The notes: a model not told the origin generated them from the letters alone. A stretch of 64,000 nucleotides of DNA from Flavobacterium kingsejongi (GCF_003076475.1 NZ_CP020919.1:2170001-2234000), one strand, 5' to 3'; shown: positions 16,525 through 24,835, counted from the stretch's first letter. Translations and numbers: made by a program.

Positions 16525-17289
16525 CTAACTGTTTTTCTTTATAATTTCTTCTGCAAGATGCAGGTAATTTGTTGCGCCTTTGCTGGTTGCGTCATAGTTG
16601 ATGATGCTTTCTCCAAAACTCGGGGCTTCACTTAATTTTACATTACGCTGGATGACGGTATCAAAAACCATATCATGGAAGTGTTTTTGCACTTCTTCCA
16701 CTACCTGGTTGGATAACCTCAACCTGGAGTCATACATCGTCAATAGTAACCCTTCAATATCTAACGCCGCATTGTGTATTTTTTGTACACTCTTAATCGT
16801 ATTTAACAGTTTGCCTAATCCTTCCAATGCAAAATATTCACACTGAATCGGGATAATGACAGAGTCTGCTGCCGTAAGGGCATTCAGGGTTAAAAGTCCC
16901 AGTGAAGGGGCACAATCAATCAGGATATAATCATATTTGTCTTTGACACTTTCCAGCGCCTGTTTCAACATATATTCCCGATTTTCTTTATCTACAAGCT
17001 CGATTTCAATCGCTACCAGGTCAATATGAGCCGGAATAACGAAAACATTCGGAGCAGAACAGGTAATCGTTGCGTCATCCGGAGTGTTGCTGTGTTCTAA
17101 TATCTGATAAGTCCCGATCTCGACAGTTTCTACATCAATACCTAAACCTGAGCTCGCATTGGCTTGAGGGTCAGCATCTATAAGTAAAACTTTTTTCTCT
17201 AAAACCCCTAAAGAAGCGGCTAGATTTACTGAGGTCGTTGTCTTTCCAACACCCCCTTTTTGATTGGCAATAGCAATGATTTTACCCAT
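16525..17289 (-). CDS. parA: Chromosome-partitioning ATPase ParA (Soj)
   Basis: ParA is a MinD/ParA-type ATPase that binds DNA as a dimer and pulls ParB-bound origins apart. The 254-residue protein starts with the deviant Walker A box N-Q-K-G-G-V-G-K-T-T-T, has the L-L-I-D-A-D-P-Q-A-N motif, the switch segment D-Y-I-L-I-D-C-A-P-S-L-G-L-L, and a typical C-terminal part. The length matches chromosomal Soj-type proteins, which lack the N-terminal helix-turn-helix of plasmid ParA. It is the first gene of the minus-strand run parA-parB-DUF5683-dapB-lepB. Confidence 0.97.
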   Translation of the reverse strand: MGKIIAIANQKGGVGKTTTSVNLAASLGVLEKKVLLIDADPQANASSGLGIDVETVEIGTYQILEHSNTPDDATITCSAPNVFVIPAHIDLVAIEIELVDKENREYMLKQALESVKDKYDYILIDCAPSLGLLTLNALTAADSVIIPIQCEYFALEGLGKLLNTIKSVQKIHNAALDIEGLLLTMYDSRLRLSNQVVEEVQKHFHDMVFDTVIQRNVKLSEAPSFGESIINYDATSKGATNYLHLAEEIIKKNS

Positions 17290-17617
17290 TTAAATTTTAA
17301 AATTTTGAACCGTAAAAATACAATTATTTATGGGTTTTGAAAATCTAATTTGTTAACAATTCCAGAAAGTACCAAAGTCGTACTGTATGATGGACATTAG
17401 GAGAGAATAGCGCAAGGATGCATAGTGGGATAATACCGAGGGCATAAAAAAAGGAAAGCCTTAAAAGGGTTGGAGCCTGCTGGAATGAAGCGTCGGATTC
17501 CTTTTTTGGGCTGTAGTGCCCGGAATTCCTGTGCTGTATTTTCCAGACTGCTGTCCCGTATTTGGGGGCAGCTGTCTCGTACCGGTTTAAGGCTTTTATG
17601 TCCTGATAAAAAGGACT
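17290..17617. other. Intergenic stretch before parA, nothing firm
   Basis: These 328 bases lie between the 5' end of parA and the 3' end of the SDR gene, both on the minus strand. They must hold the parA promoter; a near match to the -7 box (TATTTTTA on the minus strand at about 17316-17323) is the best candidate but is not exact. No gene or tRNA was seen. Confidence 0.5.
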
Positions 17618-18502
17618 TTATTCTTTGTTTTTCTTGGCTTTAATCATCGCTTCCAGCTGATCCCAAAGTGCTTCGGGTATCGCTTCCAGCAGGTTAAACT
17701 GCCCGGCGCCTTTTAGCCATTCGCCACCATCGATCGTAATCACTTCACCATTGACATAGGCAGAGAAATCGGAAACGAGGTAAGCGGCAAGATTGGCAAG
17801 TTCCTGGTGGTCTCCCACACGGTTCAGCGGCACTTTTTTGGCCATATCAAATTTTTCAGCCAGGTCTCCGGGAAGTAAACGGTCCCATGCTCCTTTGGTC
17901 GGGAAAGGGCCCGGTGCAATCGCATTGGTACGAATGCCATATTTAGCCCATTCGACAGCCAGGCTTCGCGTCATTGCTAGTACGCCGGCTTTGGCTGTTG
18001 CCGAAGGGACAACATAGGCCGATCCGGTCCAGGCATAGGTGGTTACTATATTCAGCACTGTGGCTGTTTCCTGTTTTTGGTCGATCCAGTGTTTTCCGAA
18101 AGCCAGTGTACAGTTTTTAGATCCTTTCAGTACAATGTCGATTACGGTATCAAAAGCATTGGCAGATAACCTTTCGGTAGGGGAAATAAAATTGCCGGCA
18201 GCATTGTTCAGCAATACATCCACTTTTCCAAAGGCTTTTAATACTGCCTGTAACATGTTTTCGACTTCGTCATAATGGCGAACATCACATTGTACGGGAA
18301 GGCATTGGCCTCCGGTTTGGGATTCGAGTTCCTGTGCGGTATTTTTTAGCTTGTCAAGATCCCGGGAGGTAATGGCTACTTTAGCACCCAGTTCCATGAA
18401 ATATTTTGTCATTGCTTTTCCCAGGCCGCTTCCGCCTCCGGTTACTACGATTACTTTTCCTTCCAAAGCATCGTCACGAAGCATTTTCTTTGTAAAATCC
18501 AT
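17618..18502 (-). CDS. SDR oxidoreductase, 2,4-dienoyl-CoA reductase-like
   Basis: This 294-residue short-chain dehydrogenase/reductase has the NADP-binding T-G-G-G-S-G-L-G-K near residue 22, the N-N-A-A-G-N-F motif, and a segment G-S-A-Y-V-V-P-S-A-T-A-K-A-G-V in place of the usual Y-x3-K. The loss of the classic Tyr with this Ser/Lys pattern is the hallmark of the DECR/peroxisomal 2,4-dienoyl-CoA reductase branch. Those enzymes remove double bonds from unsaturated fatty acyl-CoA so that beta-oxidation can proceed. The later A-P-G-P-F-P-T-K-G-A segment and the C-terminal G-G-E-W-L also fit. The neighbours give no pathway context. Confidence 0.85.
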   Translation of the reverse strand: MDFTKKMLRDDALEGKVIVVTGGGSGLGKAMTKYFMELGAKVAITSRDLDKLKNTAQELESQTGGQCLPVQCDVRHYDEVENMLQAVLKAFGKVDVLLNNAAGNFISPTERLSANAFDTVIDIVLKGSKNCTLAFGKHWIDQKQETATVLNIVTTYAWTGSAYVVPSATAKAGVLAMTRSLAVEWAKYGIRTNAIAPGPFPTKGAWDRLLPGDLAEKFDMAKKVPLNRVGDHQELANLAAYLVSDFSAYVNGEVITIDGGEWLKGAGQFNLLEAIPEALWDQLEAMIKAKKNKE

Positions 18503-18686
18503 TCTGAATAATTTAGTATCGTAAATATATAAAATAATGGCTGACTTCGACCGTCCGAATCGCGTATTGCGCTTTTTTTGATGATTTTACCGCCTGGTCC
18601 GGATTGTGCCCGAATGGCTATTTCAGGTGCAATCATCAGGCTGTACACCGGTCATTACTCTCCCTGATGGAATCGGTAACCCAAAA

Positions 18687-19412
18687 TTAACGGGATAGTT
18701 TATTCGCTTCGGGGACGATCCTTTTTCTCGGTTTTCGGGTAGTCGTTTTGGTTTCTGCAGCACTTTTGTTTGCCTGTTCACTACTGTAGAACTTTTGTAT
18801 CGTTCGGGTAATGTGCACTGCCTTGTTGTAAATCGTATTAAAATCCCGAAGGGCTTCCATACTGGTTTCCGGCATTCCTAAAGGTGCATTTTTCATCATG
18901 CTGTGATCGGCAAGGCTTTCGGTAAGGGTACAGATCTGATCCAGGATTTCAACGGTGATTCCATCAGCTATCAGCTCACTTTTCAATTCCGGAGTGAGTT
19001 GGGTCGTAAACTGGTGCAGGAAACAGACCAAGGCTTTTTGGTTTTTGCCAATGATATTTTTCAGGTAGGTCTTGAAACCCAGTTGTTTCAACAGGTCTTT
19101 TTTGCGGGCCGGATTGTCTTTATAGTGTTTGTTGAACTGGGATTTGGCGACTGTCACGGTTTCAATTGCCCCGGGAAGGATGTCGGTCATCTGTTGATTC
19201 GCTTTTCGCAATGCGGCAACATCCTCTTCGTTCAGGTGTGTGCGTATGGCAACATTGATCTGGTCCATGATGCTGTCAAAATAGGGGTCTGCCCATATTT
19301 CGCGTTTGGATTGCAGCCAGGCCTTATTGGCAATCGCATTCTCGATTACGGTTGCTGCGGTAAGCACCATATCTACATCTTTAACTTTATAATCTCTTTT
19401 TCTTTCAGCCAT
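18687..19412 (-). CDS. Unknown protein, paralogue of the one at 23321-24052
   Basis: This 241-residue soluble protein belongs to no family I recognise. It is clearly related over its whole length to the 243-residue protein at 23321-24052. Shared parts include V-K-D-V-x-M, T-A-A-T-x-I-E-N-A-I-A-N-K near the N terminus, L-Q-S-K-R-E, L-K-Q-L-G-F-x-T-Y, and a basic tail. It looks all-helical with no cysteine cluster, membrane segment or signal peptide. The last 25 residues are strongly basic (T-R-K-P-R-K-R), so nucleic acid binding is possible but unproven. It stands alone on the minus strand, 185 bases after the SDR start. Confidence 0.8.
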   Translation of the reverse strand: MAERKRDYKVKDVDMVLTAATVIENAIANKAWLQSKREIWADPYFDSIMDQINVAIRTHLNEEDVAALRKANQQMTDILPGAIETVTVAKSQFNKHYKDNPARKKDLLKQLGFKTYLKNIIGKNQKALVCFLHQFTTQLTPELKSELIADGITVEILDQICTLTESLADHSMMKNAPLGMPETSMEALRDFNTIYNKAVHITRTIQKFYSSEQANKSAAETKTTTRKPRKRIVPEANKLSR

Positions 19413-19765
19413 ACTACTTTAAATTTTTATTGTGCATTGATAGCAAAATTAAATAAACAAAAATGTTTATTTATGAATTTTAATAAATGTTTTTATTTCT
19501 ATGGTACATTTATTATAGTAGTGGTCGGGGAGCGCCATGAATTACAGGGGGATTGCAATACATGGATTTGCGTACTGTTACGTTACGCTATAGTAAGATT
19601 CTATAGTGCCGTAAAGGTTGCGTGGCAAAGTTGAAAAAAATAAACGTAAAGCCGATTTATTTGGTATTTGTTTAACTAAAAAAAAGGCTTTTTTTAGTAT
19701 CATTTGCGGAAGCGTGATTTTTTTTGAGCTACATTCGTAGACTATCTATCTTAATTCAGACTGCT
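19413..19765. other. Divergent intergenic stretch
   Basis: About 350 bases separate the paralogue gene (minus) from the exported protein gene (plus). The stretch is AT-rich. A 10-bp A/T stem, ACTAAAAAAA at 19675-19684 with TTTTTTTAGT at 19689-19698, is present but has no G-C core. No gene or RNA was recognised. Confidence 0.5.
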
Positions 19766-20389
19766 ATGCCGCTTTCATTCCTACGATGTTACTATTTTAT
19801 AGTATTGGGTATTTTTTCCTTAAACGCGCAGGCGCAAATGACACCCAAGAAGTTTGCCAGCCCGGATTATGAGGAATTTGATCTTGTGGGTAAAGTAAAA
19901 AAATGTGTGTGGCAGGTTTGGGATTACGATGTTATAGGAACGAATACCGATTTATATTCGGGCAGTTATAAAGGGCAGGTGAGCAGTATTGCAGTTCATT
20001 TCAGCGGGGCTGGAATATTGTTGGATGCAACTGGGGAGCGCAGGGCCATCACAACGTATAGTGTGCAGCACCAGGCTATGGTTGCCAAAGCAGATAACGT
20101 AGTGCTGGAGCGGCTTTCCAAAGTACGGGGTACGGCGATTGATTATAATGATTATACGAAATATAGGGTATCGGTTTCGAAATTGCTGGCTCAGGATGCT
20201 TATTTTGAGTACCGCTATAATGCACAGGGTGACCTCATCACAATGGTGTACCGGGACAAAGATGAACCCCGGCATTTTACAATTACCTATCGGTATGATA
20301 CGCAGGGAAATTGGGTGGAACGCATCCGTGCAGAAACGGGAGTACAGGAGCCAATCCAGAAAATAATACGGGAAATCACCTATTATTAA
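19766..20389 (+). CDS. Exported protein of unknown function
   Basis: From the ATG at 19766 the product has 207 residues with a Sec signal peptide (about 1-23, ending L-N-A-Q-A-Q). The frame stays open upstream to a TTG at 19724, but the signal peptide fits the ATG. The mature part holds two short repeats of the form Y-F-E-Y-R-Y-N-A-Q-G-D-L and Y-R-Y-D-T-Q-G-N-W-V-E, the Y-D-x-x-G-N pattern found in RHS/YD-type and small exported flavobacterial proteins. No catalytic motif is seen. It is likely a periplasmic or outer-membrane-associated protein, with nothing in the neighbourhood to tell its job. Confidence 0.72.
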   Translation: MPLSFLRCYYFIVLGIFSLNAQAQMTPKKFASPDYEEFDLVGKVKKCVWQVWDYDVIGTNTDLYSGSYKGQVSSIAVHFSGAGILLDATGERRAITTYSVQHQAMVAKADNVVLERLSKVRGTAIDYNDYTKYRVSVSKLLAQDAYFEYRYNAQGDLITMVYRDKDEPRHFTITYRYDTQGNWVERIRAETGVQEPIQKIIREITYY

Positions 20390-20448
20390 GCAATCGGGAT
20401 TTTGACAATACTGTAGTGTAGGGGGACAGGGCTGCCATTTGTAAGGTA

Positions 20449-21213
20449 TTATTCAGATTCATCCATCCATGCTGCGGGATACAGGGCATACAGGCGGTCT
20501 ACTAATTCCTGTTGTTCGGGATCCTGCAGGTCTTTTAGGAATGATGTCAGGATCCAGATATGGCTTCGTTTATCAGGCAGTACGCGTGCGGTATCGGTAA
20601 AACGGTACAGGCAATGTTGGGAAGCGGCTGTTTTGCTGAGTACCAGTATGAATATAAATCCCCAGAAGGTAGCATCGCTAACGAGCGGGCAATTGTGTAC
20701 GAACTGTATGTGTTCCAGCGCCCTGATGACACGTTGTACTATTTCTGGATTTTGTGCATAAGTCTGGAAGAGTGCCTTCTTTTTCCGCATATTGGGAAGG
20801 CTGCTGTACTTGTTGCACTGTACGATAACCTCCCTGTAGCGCATGTAATCGGTATAGGTGGTGGCGGTTACTTTCTCGGCATCGTTGGCTTCCAGTGCGC
20901 CAAAGAGAAAAGCGCCCTCGAGCTTATTAAAACAATTCCGTGGATAATGCTCTTCCATTACGGGCAGCAATTCCTGGAAAGCCTGCTGCAGGAATACATA
21001 TTGTTTTGAAGTGCCGGGATGTATAACATGGCCCAGCCGCATTAGATGATAATAAAATAAAACAGCTTCCCGGTCGTCTAATCCGTAGGGAAGTTTCTTC
21101 ATCATCGGAGTGATTTGATGGTGATGCAAAGGATAAAATCCACCCTGTGCCCATCCCTGAAATGCATTTTCTTCATCATTGATGAATTCCAACGCCAGTA
21201 GCGTTTTATCCAT
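20449..21213 (-). CDS. Unknown protein
   Basis: This 254-residue protein is unrecognised. It has no signal peptide and is rich in aromatic residues and His, with a cluster of His near the N terminus (L-H-H-H-Q) and a hydrophobic stretch in the second half (W-G-F-I-F-I-L-V-L). It looks helical and soluble or weakly membrane-associated. A good promoter box lies 29 bases upstream at 21242-21249, which supports it as an expressed gene. It is the last gene before the complete IS element and the split repeat array, in the accessory part of the window. Confidence 0.72.
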   Translation of the reverse strand: MDKTLLALEFINDEENAFQGWAQGGFYPLHHHQITPMMKKLPYGLDDREAVLFYYHLMRLGHVIHPGTSKQYVFLQQAFQELLPVMEEHYPRNCFNKLEGAFLFGALEANDAEKVTATTYTDYMRYREVIVQCNKYSSLPNMRKKKALFQTYAQNPEIVQRVIRALEHIQFVHNCPLVSDATFWGFIFILVLSKTAASQHCLYRFTDTARVLPDKRSHIWILTSFLKDLQDPEQQELVDRLYALYPAAWMDESE

Positions 21214-21241
21214 ATTATTTTTTGTTTAAGCAGGTGAATGG

Positions 21242-21249
21242 CAAATATA
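21242..21249 (-). promoter_or_regulatory. Promoter -7 box of the gene at 20449-21213
   Basis: On the minus strand these bases read TATATTTG, an exact TAnnTTTG match, 28 bases ahead of the ATG. A -33 TTTG is not clear. Confidence 0.6.
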
Positions 21250-21424
21250 ACCATTGCTGTATTAAATAATGTTCGTTTTATGATGAAAAACAGTTTTTGT
21301 GTGAGTTTTTTATTTAAAAGACATTAAATGTATAAAAAAGCAACAGAAAGTAGTATTTGCCTTATTTTTTGATTGTACGGTTTATAGGAGGGGTATTGCG
21401 GTACAGTATATACTTTTTGCAGGA

Positions 21425-21467
21425 AGCGTATCTAAAGTTGCTATAGGTATGTATTGACCTTCGGTAG
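21425..21467 (+). repeat. Left remnant of the 42-bp repeat array, including target-site copy
   Basis: The bases just before the IS element carry CTATAGGTATGTATTGACC followed by TTCGGTAG, which matches one 42-bp unit of the array right of the IS with few changes. The last ten bases, CCTTCGGTAG (21458-21467), are repeated directly after the IS at 22848-22857. They are the likely target-site duplication, although part of the identity comes from the array itself. Confidence 0.75.
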
Positions 21468-22847
21468 GGAGTAGTCGTTAGATTGTGTAAACGTAGAAAT
21501 TGATTTTAATTTGATTTGAGATTTTAAGGCTTAGCCAAAAAACAACAGATCATTAAGTATAGAATTTAAAAGAACTACATTTAAATAATTTAAAAAGAGC
21601 GGATTATGATCGAAGATGGTAAATTACCCAAAGATTTTGCAAAGCAATTTAAAAACAAAGAAGACTTCCATACTTTTTTTCAAGACCTGTATAAACAAGG
21701 CATTGAACAGCTACTCCAGGGAGAATTGGATGCTCATCTGGGATATGAGAAGCATAATATTGACGGATACAATACAGGCAATAGCCGTAATGGTTCTTTC
21801 TCAAAGAATATAAAATCAGAGACTTTGGGCAATATGGTCCTGGCTATTCCCCGGGATAGAAATGGTGAATTCGAGCCTCAGGTCATCGGAAAAGGCCAAT
21901 CGATGAGTGAAAAGATTGAAGATGCTATTTTAGGAATGTACAGTCGTGGAATGACCCGTAGTGATATTGTAGAACAAGTTAAAGAAGTTTATGGGATATC
22001 AGTAAGTGAGTCCACGATTTCGACCATCTCTGATAGAATACTGGCTGATGTTGATTTATGGACTAAAAGGGCTTTAGAACCACAGTATCTGATTGTTTGG
22101 ATGGATGCTGTGCATATGAAAGTAAGAACAGATGGGAAATATGAAAACCATGCAATTTACATTGTAATCGGACTAAAAACAGATGGTAAGAAAGAAGTAT
22201 TAGGAATGTGGCTAAATAAAGAAGAGTCGGCTTCATTTTGGATGACTGTACTCTCTGACATAAAATCTCGTGGAGTAAAGGATATTCTCATTGCCTGTAC
22301 AGATAACCTTACCGGATTTACAAAAGCTATCAGAGGTGTTTTTCCAAATACAGAATCCCAGCTTTGCATTGTTCATCAAATAAGGAATAGCCTTAAGTTT
22401 GTAGTAGTTAAGGATAGAAAAGCATTTTGCAGTGCAATGAAAGAAGTATATACTGCAATAAATCAGGAAGAAGCCGTTTTAGCTCTGGCTGAATTTAAAA
22501 AAAACTGGGAAGCAAAATATAAATATGCCGTTTGCTCCTGGGAAAAGAATTGGGAAAATCTCATGCCTTTTTTGGCCTATCCTGCTGAAATCAGGAAAAT
22601 AATGTACACCACAAATACAATAGAAAACTTAAACAGGGGAATTAGAAAATATACCAAAACAAAAGTGCAGTTCCCAGATGAAAAAAGCGTCAAGAAATCA
22701 GTCTATTTAGCAATACAAAATTGTGAAAAAAGCTGGATAAATGCAATACCAAGCTGGGGATTAATCATGAATCAGTTCTTGGTCATATTTGGAGAAAGGT
22801 GTAATATTAAACACTAAGAACTGTTTACACAAAATTTCGACCAGTCT
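21468..22847 (+). mobile_element. Complete IS256-family insertion sequence, 1380 bp
   Basis: The element runs from a left terminal repeat at 21468-21492 to a right one at 22823-22847. The two agree at about 18 of 25 positions when one is inverted, including the inner GTGTAAAC. It encodes one transposase. It lies within a 42-bp tandem repeat array and is flanked by CCTTCGGTAG on both sides; IS256 elements usually duplicate 8 or 9 bases, so a base or two of the ten may be chance. Identity of its right 535 bases with the copy at the left window edge points to recent transposition. Confidence 0.93.
21606..22817 (+). CDS. IS256-family transposase, complete
   Basis: The 403-residue DDE transposase has the IS256/mutator layout. 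An N-terminal region contains L-L-Q-G-E-L-D-A-H-L-G-Y-E and G-Y-N-T-G-N-S-R-N-G, a helix-turn-helix-like stretch follows around residues 110-145, and then the catalytic core: Asp167 in V-W-M-D-A-V-H, Asp233 in A-C-T-D-N-L-T-G-F, the C-x2-H motif, and Glu340 in T-N-T-I-E-N-L-N-R. All three acidic residues are present and there is no frameshift, so it should be active. The ATG at 21606 is the first in frame after the left terminal repeat. The family moves by a circular or replicative intermediate and duplicates 8 or 9 bases. Confidence 0.97.
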   Translation: MIEDGKLPKDFAKQFKNKEDFHTFFQDLYKQGIEQLLQGELDAHLGYEKHNIDGYNTGNSRNGSFSKNIKSETLGNMVLAIPRDRNGEFEPQVIGKGQSMSEKIEDAILGMYSRGMTRSDIVEQVKEVYGISVSESTISTISDRILADVDLWTKRALEPQYLIVWMDAVHMKVRTDGKYENHAIYIVIGLKTDGKKEVLGMWLNKEESASFWMTVLSDIKSRGVKDILIACTDNLTGFTKAIRGVFPNTESQLCIVHQIRNSLKFVVVKDRKAFCSAMKEVYTAINQEEAVLALAEFKKNWEAKYKYAVCSWEKNWENLMPFLAYPAEIRKIMYTTNTIENLNRGIRKYTKTKVQFPDEKSVKKSVYLAIQNCEKSWINAIPSWGLIMNQFLVIFGERCNIKH

Positions 22848-23225
22848 CCTTCGGTAGGCGTGTTTACAATTTCTATAGGCGTGTATTGACCTTCGGTAGG
22901 TGTGTTTACAATTTCTATAGGCGTGTATTGACCTTCGGTAGGTGTGTTTACAATTTCTATAGGCGTGTATTGACCTTCGGTAGGTGTGTTTACAATTTCT
23001 ATAGGCGTGTATTGACCTTCGGTAGGCGTGTTTACAATTTCTATAGGCGTGTATTGACCTTCGGTAGGTGTGTTTACAATTTCTATAGGCGTGTATTGAC
23101 TTTCGGTAGGCGTGTTTACAATTTCTATAGGCATGTATTGATCTTCGGTAGGTGTGTTTGCAATTTCTATAGGCGTGTATTGACTTTCGGGAGGCGTGGA
23201 TCGAATTTCTGTGTGTGTATTGGAA
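22848..23225 (+). repeat. 42-bp tandem repeat array, nine units
   Basis: Eight near-identical contiguous 42-bp units begin at 22848, 22890, 22932, 22974, 23016, 23058, 23100 and 23142. A ninth, degenerate one begins at 23184, and a still weaker trace runs to about 23272. The unit starts CCTTCGGTAGGYGTGTTTAC and ends TTTCTATAGGCGTGTATTGA. Changes are few (C/T at position 12, single changes in units 7 and 8), a pattern of recent amplification with decay at the right edge. There are no spacers, so it is not a CRISPR. Because 42 is a multiple of three, one frame on each strand stays open, with 14-residue repeats (P-I-E-I-V-N-T-P-T-E-G-Q-Y-T on the minus strand). No convincing start is present. 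A terminator at 23282-23307 separates it from the gene at right. Confidence 0.92.
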
Positions 23226-23281
23226 ATGGAAGAATAGTTGTATTGGCTTTCGGTGGCTGCTTGTAATCGTTGAATGGGTAT

Positions 23282-23307
23282 AAAAAATCCCGTGGGGTTG
23301 CGGGATT
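23282..23307 (-). terminator. Terminator of the gene at 23321-24052
   Basis: AATCCCG at 23286-23292 pairs with CGGGATT at 23301-23307, and on the minus strand a T run follows. It lies 14 bases past the stop and just before the repeat array, so transcription of that gene should not run into the array. Confidence 0.8.
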
Positions 23308-23320
23308 TATGGGCAGTGGT

Positions 23321-24052
23321 TTAGCGTTCGATTTTGGTTTCCCTTGCTTTGGTCGCCCTGCTGTTTTTAAGCGTCTTGGCAATTTTGATAAAGCTGAACT
23401 GATCCTTTATTGTGGGTTCTTGCTTGTAGAAGTTCTGCGCAATCCGGCTAATGCTGATTACCGTATCATATACTGCATTGAATTCCGTGATACTTTCAAC
23501 AGTAGTGTTTTTACGGTTTCCTTTTTGGGTTTCCTGAAATACATTGGTTCCTGCGAGTGCATCGGCCTGGGCGACGATTGCTTCCAGTGTTGCTGCTGCA
23601 GTACCTTTGGCAATAATAGCGGCTTTTAGGTTTTCATTCAGGTTGGTTTTAAACTGGAAAAGCAGATTGATCATGGATTCCTGGCTGCTGTTCCGAACGC
23701 CTTCCATGTAGGTGGTAAAGCCGAGTTGCTTTAGGATTTCATCCCGAAATCCAGGTTCTGATTTAAAATCTTCTTCAATCTGCACTTTTACTTCTGCCAG
23801 GTCTTTTCGGGCAGCAAGCTGGATCGTAGCTACTTCCTGGGTGGCGTTACGCAATTCTTTGGCACCGTCAATACCCAGATGTACCTGGATCGCGGTATCA
23901 ATTCGCGTTTTGATGTCTTCAAAGTAAGAATCGCCCCAATTTTCCCGTTTGGATTGCAGGAAGGTTTTGTTTGCAATCGCGTTTTCAATGAGCGTAGCAG
24001 CTGTCATTAGCATTTCGACATCTTTGACATTGTAATTTCTGGCTTTGTCCAT
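23321..24052 (-). CDS. Unknown protein, paralogue of the one at 18687-19412
   Basis: The 243-residue soluble, probably all-helical protein has no family I recognise. It shares V-K-D-V-E-M, T-A-A-T-L-I-E-N-A-I-A-N-K, F-L-Q-S-K-R-E-N-W, I-L-K-Q-L-G-F-T-T-Y-M and a basic tail with the protein at 18687-19412, so the two arose by duplication. The C-terminal 30 residues are rich in Lys and Arg. It is a single-gene unit with its own terminator, adjoining the repeat array. The copies lie 4.6 kb apart, with two unknown genes and the IS between them. Confidence 0.8.
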   Translation of the reverse strand: MDKARNYNVKDVEMLMTAATLIENAIANKTFLQSKRENWGDSYFEDIKTRIDTAIQVHLGIDGAKELRNATQEVATIQLAARKDLAEVKVQIEEDFKSEPGFRDEILKQLGFTTYMEGVRNSSQESMINLLFQFKTNLNENLKAAIIAKGTAAATLEAIVAQADALAGTNVFQETQKGNRKNTTVESITEFNAVYDTVISISRIAQNFYKQEPTIKDQFSFIKIAKTLKNSRATKARETKIER

Positions 24053-24394
24053 AATTGTAAGGTATTTGAAATTAATAAAAATAAGTTACATACTATTTCG
24101 GGGAAGCAAGACTTGTTATAATATTGTATGATATTGAGATTAACGTTTGTTTTTTATTGATGTTGTGTTGTAATTGTAAAATAAAACACTTTTAACATCA
24201 TTTATTTTTCTTTAGAGGCTCCAGCTGTACCAGGACGCATCATTTGTTTTTAATTAACAATGTGTGTTAAAATTATTTTTAAATTAGGTTGGAAATGGAT
24301 AATTACTAAATTTACGAAACCTATTCTACCCCTAAAAACAGGTTTTGTGTACCGCAATGCCTATTTGCTTCTTTACTAATTTTAATTATAGATA
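24053..24394. other. Divergent intergenic stretch with a small inverted repeat
   Basis: These 342 bases separate the paralogue (minus) and the DUF417 gene (plus). They hold an inverted repeat TTAACA-N5-TGTTAA at 24254-24270 of the size of a regulator site, with no evidence for a regulator. No gene was seen. Confidence 0.45.
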
Positions 24395-24835
24395 ATGATG
24401 AGAAAACAATTGGGTTCAGAAATTGGGGTATGCGGGGTGGTACTGATACTGCTTTGGATTGGTATTTTTAAATTTACGCCTGTTGAAGCTCACGCGATTC
24501 AAAGACTGGTGGAGTACAGTCCGCTGATGTCCTGGATGTACAAGGTAGGCAGTGTTCAGGCGGTATCGAATGTCATTGGGATATTTGAAATTATCACTGC
24601 ATTTTTATTGGCAATTTCGCCTTTTTCAAAAAAAATCGCTTTTATGGGTGGGCTTTTAGGTACTGTTATCTTCTTGACAACCCTGACTTTTTTACTGTCC
24701 ACACCGGGTGTATTCCGGATTGTGGATAATGTTCCGGTAACCGACTTCTTTATCTTAAAGGATATTATGGCCTTGGGAATCTGCCTGCAGGTCCTTTTAG
24801 ACCACTGGCCGGAAAAGCGAAAAATAACAGCATAA
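24395..24835 (+). CDS. DUF417 (YkgB) family membrane protein
   Basis: The 146-residue inner-membrane protein has four hydrophobic segments and the features of the DUF417/YkgB family: L-L-W-I-G-I-F-K-F-T-P-V-E-A after the first segment, the S-P-L-M-S-W-M-Y loop, the G-I-F-E-I segment, and T-L-T-F-L-L-S-T-P-G-V before the last helices. The family resembles DoxX-like proteins and is tied in some bacteria to reactive chlorine or oxidative stress; the reaction is unknown. The start could be the ATG at 24395 or at 24398. It ends at a hairpin shared with the convergent aldo/keto reductase. Confidence 0.9.
   Translation: MMRKQLGSEIGVCGVVLILLWIGIFKFTPVEAHAIQRLVEYSPLMSWMYKVGSVQAVSNVIGIFEIITAFLLAISPFSKKIAFMGGLLGTVIFLTTLTFLLSTPGVFRIVDNVPVTDFFILKDIMALGICLQVLLDHWPEKRKITA

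Noticed and set aside
17290..17617. parS site beside parA
   Set aside because: No TGTTTCACGTGAAACA-like palindrome was seen in the stretch or in the parA-parB genes.
19675..19698. Terminator upstream of the exported protein gene
   Set aside because: The stem is only A-T pairs, and it lies in a divergent promoter region where no transcript should end.
1..22847. Composite transposon with accessory cargo
   Set aside because: The segment between the copies holds core genes in normal flavobacterial order, and the left copy is not fully in view.
22814..23134. 106-residue repeat protein gene on the minus strand
   Set aside because: Its Met comes from one variant base inside a unit, it has no ribosome site or upstream promoter, the frame runs into the IS end, and the plus strand is equally open.
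22848..23225. Repeat array as a CRISPR array
   Set aside because: The units are contiguous with no spacers between them, 42 bp each with internal variation, and no cas gene is nearby.
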